DNA of 6,286 nt, taken from the NCBI GenBank assembly GCA_049289035.1, contig JBAQIV010000061.1:1-6286 (forward strand). The letters are read 5' to 3'. The position numbers and the translations under genes are program-made. The stretch comes from JAPUDQ01 sp049289035 (lineage in GTDB: Bacteria > Patescibacteriota > Saccharimonadia > Saccharimonadales > Saccharimonadaceae). The notes under the pieces were generated by a model. That model did not search any database and was not told where the DNA came from. It was given only the letters and a program-made list of their open reading frames with translations. This document shows positions 4,687 to 6,286 of the stretch, in pieces. Every line of letters starts with the position of its first letter. Position 1 is the stretch's first letter.

Positions 4687-6144
4687 ATGAAAATTTTGGG
4701 TATTGAAACGAGTTGTGATGAAACTGCTGCCGCAGTCGTGGAAGACGGCGTGCGGCTACTGAGTAATGTAGTGAGTTCACAGATGGACGATTTTGCTCGC
4801 TACGGCGGCGTCATACCAGAAATCGCTGCACGTTCGCACATAGAAGCCATGCTCCCTGTCGTCGAAAAAGCCCTGGCCGAGGCTGGTTGCACCTGGGATG
4901 ACATAGACGCTATCGGTGTCACCTACGCCCCAGGCCTGATTGGCAGCCTCATGATCGGCACACTCACTGCTCGCACCCTGGCACATCTCAAGCACAAACC
5001 ACTTTACGCCGTACATCATGTGGAGGGGCATGTGTATGCCAATTTTTTGACGAAAATTGGCAGGGGTGAGGAGTTAGCAATGAGCAATGAGGGGGAAATC
5101 CCAGTAGATGGAAAGACTGAGAGAGCGAAAGACCGAGAGAAATTACACGCTTCGCAGCTGATAGTATCGGCCAGGCCAGCTGAAGATAGTGTGACCCAAA
5201 GAGGAGCGATAGCGACTCATGGGGTCAGCCCAACGCCACAGGCGGGCGAAGCCCCCTGTAAAGAGTTATCTGAAGCTGGCCTGGCCGATACTATCAGCTT
5301 GCAACAAAGTGGCAGTGGCACCGCAGGTCTTCAACTGCCAAAGCTTCAGCCACAATTCCCCCTCCTTGCGCTTATCGTCAGTGGCGGACACACGCAGCTG
5401 GCACTTTTTTATGGGCACGGCGACTACGTGCTGCTCGGCCAGGCACAAGACGACGCCGTGGGCGAAGCCTTCGACAAAGTCGCCAAAATCATTGGCCTCC
5501 CCTACCCTGGCGGTGTCAGCATCAGTAAACGTGCCCCCAAAGGCAACTCCCAGGCGTTTGATTTTCCCAAAGCCAGCCTCCCCTGCCCGCCCGGTTGCAC
5601 CCACGAGATCAACACACCGGTTGATGACCGTTACGACGGTCCAGTTATCAGGGGTGGACGCGGTGAAGTATTTGCCCGTAACCGCTGTCACCGCTACGAC
5701 TTCAGCTTTAGCGGCGTCAAGACAGCCGTTCTCAGGGCCGTTCAGAGCGCCTGTGGTGTTGATCACACATTCCCTAGCAAAGACCTGCCTGGTCGCGTCT
5801 CAGACGGTCTGAGGGCCGATGTTGCTGCTAGTTTCCAACGTACAGCTGTAGAAACATTGGTCGACAAGACAATTCTGGCGTACCGTGATTACTCCCCTGC
5901 CTCGGTCGTCATCGCTGGCGGTGTCGCTGCTAATGCTGAACTACGACGCCAATTACGCGAGGCGCTGCCAATCGACATCGAATACGCCCCTATGAGCCTC
6001 TGTACCGACAACGCCGCCATGATCGCCTCCCTCGCCTACTTTATGGCGCAATCAGTTCAGCCAGCTGATCCATACACGCTCGAGGCGATCCCTGCCCTGT
6101 CGATGACAAAGACTGCCTGGAACACACTAGCACTAGAGCCATAA
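4687..6144 (+). CDS. tsaD: tRNA N6-adenosine threonylcarbamoyltransferase TsaD with large insertions
   Basis: TsaD (Kae1/YgjD/Gcp family) transfers threonylcarbamoyl from its adenylate to A37 of ANN-decoding tRNAs, normally with TsaB and TsaE; neither partner is in the window. The start MKILGIETSCDET is the canonical N-terminus. Visible family features are the metal ligands His111 and His115 (HHVEGH), SGGHTQL (232-238), DDAVGEAFDKVAK (255-267), YPGG (273-276), FSFSGVKT (339-346), an AGGVAAN motif and the last metal ligand Asp441 in CTDNAAM. At 485 residues it is about 145 longer than usual. About 96 extra residues (roughly 122-217) lie between the histidines and SGGHTQL and contain a palindromic element; about 34 more (roughly 299-333, with Cys300, Cys304 and Cys334) precede FSFSGVKT. 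All core motifs are intact and there is no stop or frameshift, so the enzyme should be functional with the inserts as surface loops. Predicted leaderless. Confidence 0.97.
   Translation: MKILGIETSCDETAAAVVEDGVRLLSNVVSSQMDDFARYGGVIPEIAARSHIEAMLPVVEKALAEAGCTWDDIDAIGVTYAPGLIGSLMIGTLTARTLAHLKHKPLYAVHHVEGHVYANFLTKIGRGEELAMSNEGEIPVDGKTERAKDREKLHASQLIVSARPAEDSVTQRGAIATHGVSPTPQAGEAPCKELSEAGLADTISLQQSGSGTAGLQLPKLQPQFPLLALIVSGGHTQLALFYGHGDYVLLGQAQDDAVGEAFDKVAKIIGLPYPGGVSISKRAPKGNSQAFDFPKASLPCPPGCTHEINTPVDDRYDGPVIRGGRGEVFARNRCHRYDFSFSGVKTAVLRAVQSACGVDHTFPSKDLPGRVSDGLRADVAASFQRTAVETLVDKTILAYRDYSPASVVIAGGVAANAELRRQLREALPIDIEYAPMSLCTDNAAMIASLAYFMAQSVQPADPYTLEAIPALSMTKTAWNTLALEP
5192..5227 (+). other. Inner hairpin 1 of the tsaD palindromic element
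   Basis: A 36-nt hairpin: TGACCC pairs with GGGTCA, then GAG with CTC, a tandem G-A/A-G mismatch (5204-5205 with 5214-5215), GC with GC, and a GATA loop (5208-5211). Tandem GA mismatches are common in folded RNAs, so this may be selected RNA structure rather than a simple DNA palindrome. Confidence 0.6.
5238..5259 (+). other. Inner hairpin 2 of the tsaD palindromic element
   Basis: ACAGG-C-GGGC pairs with GCCCCCTGT around a GAA loop, giving nine G/C-rich pairs with one bulged C (5243). It is the second branch enclosed by the 26-bp stem. Confidence 0.6.
5608..5694 (+). repeat. Hairpin-rich second insert in tsaD
   Basis: Most of the second extra segment of TsaD lies here. Several small stems follow one another: ATCAAC/GTTGAT (5608-5613 with 5620-5625), ACCGT/ACGGT (5627-5640), GTCCA/TGGAC (5639-5643 with 5655-5659) and GCGGTGA/TCACCGC (5660-5666 with 5688-5694). 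Individually they are weak; together they suggest a second, decayed structured insert. Confidence 0.35.
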
Positions 6145-6155
6145 CCAGTTCAGAA

Positions 6156-6180
6156 TCCCGGTTCAGTCAACTAACCCGGA
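6156..6180. terminator. Possible bidirectional terminator between convergent genes
   Basis: TCCCGGTT (6156-6163) pairs with AACCCGGA (6173-6180) with one C-C mismatch and a 9-nt loop. It begins 12 bases after the tsaD stop and overlaps the stop of the convergent gene. No T-run follows on either strand, so termination is uncertain. Confidence 0.35.
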
Positions 6181-6286
6181 ACAACCGTAACACGTAGGAA
6201 GTCAATTGGGCTATGAAATAGTTCAGGATGGTTGGCTCGTGCCATCCATTCGTGTAGCAGTGCTGGTAGGTGCTTGGTGAGTATCC
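6171..6286 (-). CDS. C-terminal end of an unidentified gene running off the window
   Basis: The minus strand is open from the window edge for 37 codons to a TAG at 6171-6173. The encoded tail, starting ILTKHLPALLHEWMARANH and ending in FLRVTVVPG, has the composition of a real globular protein: a helical stretch, then a short strand. The other two minus frames look like noise. It converges on tsaD with a 26-bp gap. I do not recognise the family from this fragment, and the start lies outside the window. Confidence 0.55.
   Translation of the reverse strand, partial: ILTKHLPALLHEWMARANHPELFHSPIDFLRVTVVPG

Larger units (their letters stand above)
5156..5299. repeat. Palindromic element within tsaD (26-bp perfect inverted repeats)
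   Basis: The arms 5156-5181 and 5274-5299 are perfect 26-bp inverted complements, beginning AGCTGATAGTATCGG and ending TACTATCAGCT; after a 2-base mismatch on each side, AGATA (5184-5188) pairs with TATCT (5267-5271). The whole element is 144 bp, exactly 48 codons, and reads through as TsaD residues 157-205. Between the arms are two further hairpins (5192-5227 and 5238-5259), so the RNA should fold as a branched junction. There is no transposase gene and I see no clear target duplication. In form it resembles the in-frame palindromic elements of Rickettsia or a small MITE; family membership is not established. Confidence 0.85.
5057..5341. repeat. Insert block in tsaD, possibly bounded by short inverted repeats
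   Basis: This 285-bp block (95 codons) matches the extra region of TsaD. It begins with TTGGCAG (5057-5063) and ends with the inverse CTGCCAA (5335-5341). Its left part is purine-rich and encodes a charged, low-complexity stretch with a tandem AGCAATG repeat (5076-5089) and a CCAATTTT/AAAATTGG dyad across its left edge (5039-5060). It looks like non-coding DNA taken into the reading frame. The 7-bp ends could be chance. Confidence 0.4.

Noticed and set aside
5076..5089. Tandem AGCAATG repeat as a microsatellite or CRISPR-like unit
   Set aside because: Only two 7-bp copies, with no spacers or further units.
5057..5341. Interpretation of the tsaD insert as an intein or intron
   Set aside because: No intein splicing motifs are visible, the insert lies in a loop rather than at a conserved active-site motif, and it is far too short for an intein or a typical self-splicing intron. 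RNA removal cannot be fully excluded without transcript data.
5219..5812. Long alternative frames on both strands within tsaD
   Set aside because: TsaD motifs are continuous through this region on the plus strand, so these are shadows.

Overview
The window looks like a piece of chromosome from a small-genome bacterium, most likely Candidate Phyla Radiation (Patescibacteria) and perhaps Saccharibacteria. This is inference from three things: a short divergent Mur-ligase-like protein of a type I associate with that group, several promoters that abut start codons with no ribosome binding site, and compact gene packing. TGA ends at least three genes (the mutase, the 104-residue protein and the Mur-like protein), so the UGA-recoding lineages (Gracilibacteria, Absconditabacteria) do not fit. 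No rRNA, tRNA or CRISPR array is visible.

Layout. Positions 1-71 are a short hairpin-rich spacer. A phosphoglucomutase/phosphomannomutase gene runs leftwards (72-1862). Divergent from it is a two-gene cassette of unknown function (1979-2362 and 2376-2690), with a strong Shine-Dalgarno site, G/C-rich third codon positions and a strong terminator-like hairpin at its end. Two further small unknown genes follow on the plus strand (2811-3053 and 3112-3411), each with its own promoter and no Shine-Dalgarno site. The second overlaps, tail to tail by 6 bp, a leftward Mur-ligase-like gene (3406-4635). That gene shares a 51-bp divergent promoter region with tsaD (4687-6144), which encodes the t6A tRNA-modification enzyme. 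The last 116 bases hold the C-terminal end of an unidentified leftward gene.

The most notable feature lies inside tsaD. Compared with the usual protein of about 340 residues, this one has roughly 96 extra residues between the metal-binding histidines and the SGGHTQ motif. The middle of that insert is a 144-bp element, exactly 48 codons, bounded by perfect 26-bp inverted repeats and containing two further hairpins. It reads through in frame, like the Rickettsia palindromic elements. A second insert of about 34 residues lies before the FSFSGVKT motif. Four promoters (mutase, small gene 3112, Mur-like gene, tsaD) share an extended -10 of the form TGCTAnnnT, and three of these place the predicted transcript start at, or within a base or so of, the A of the ATG.

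The genes do not form one pathway. The mutase supplies sugar phosphates for envelope precursors or storage, the Mur-like protein suggests a cell-wall-related role, and TsaD is translation housekeeping. The four small genes have no function I can recognise.
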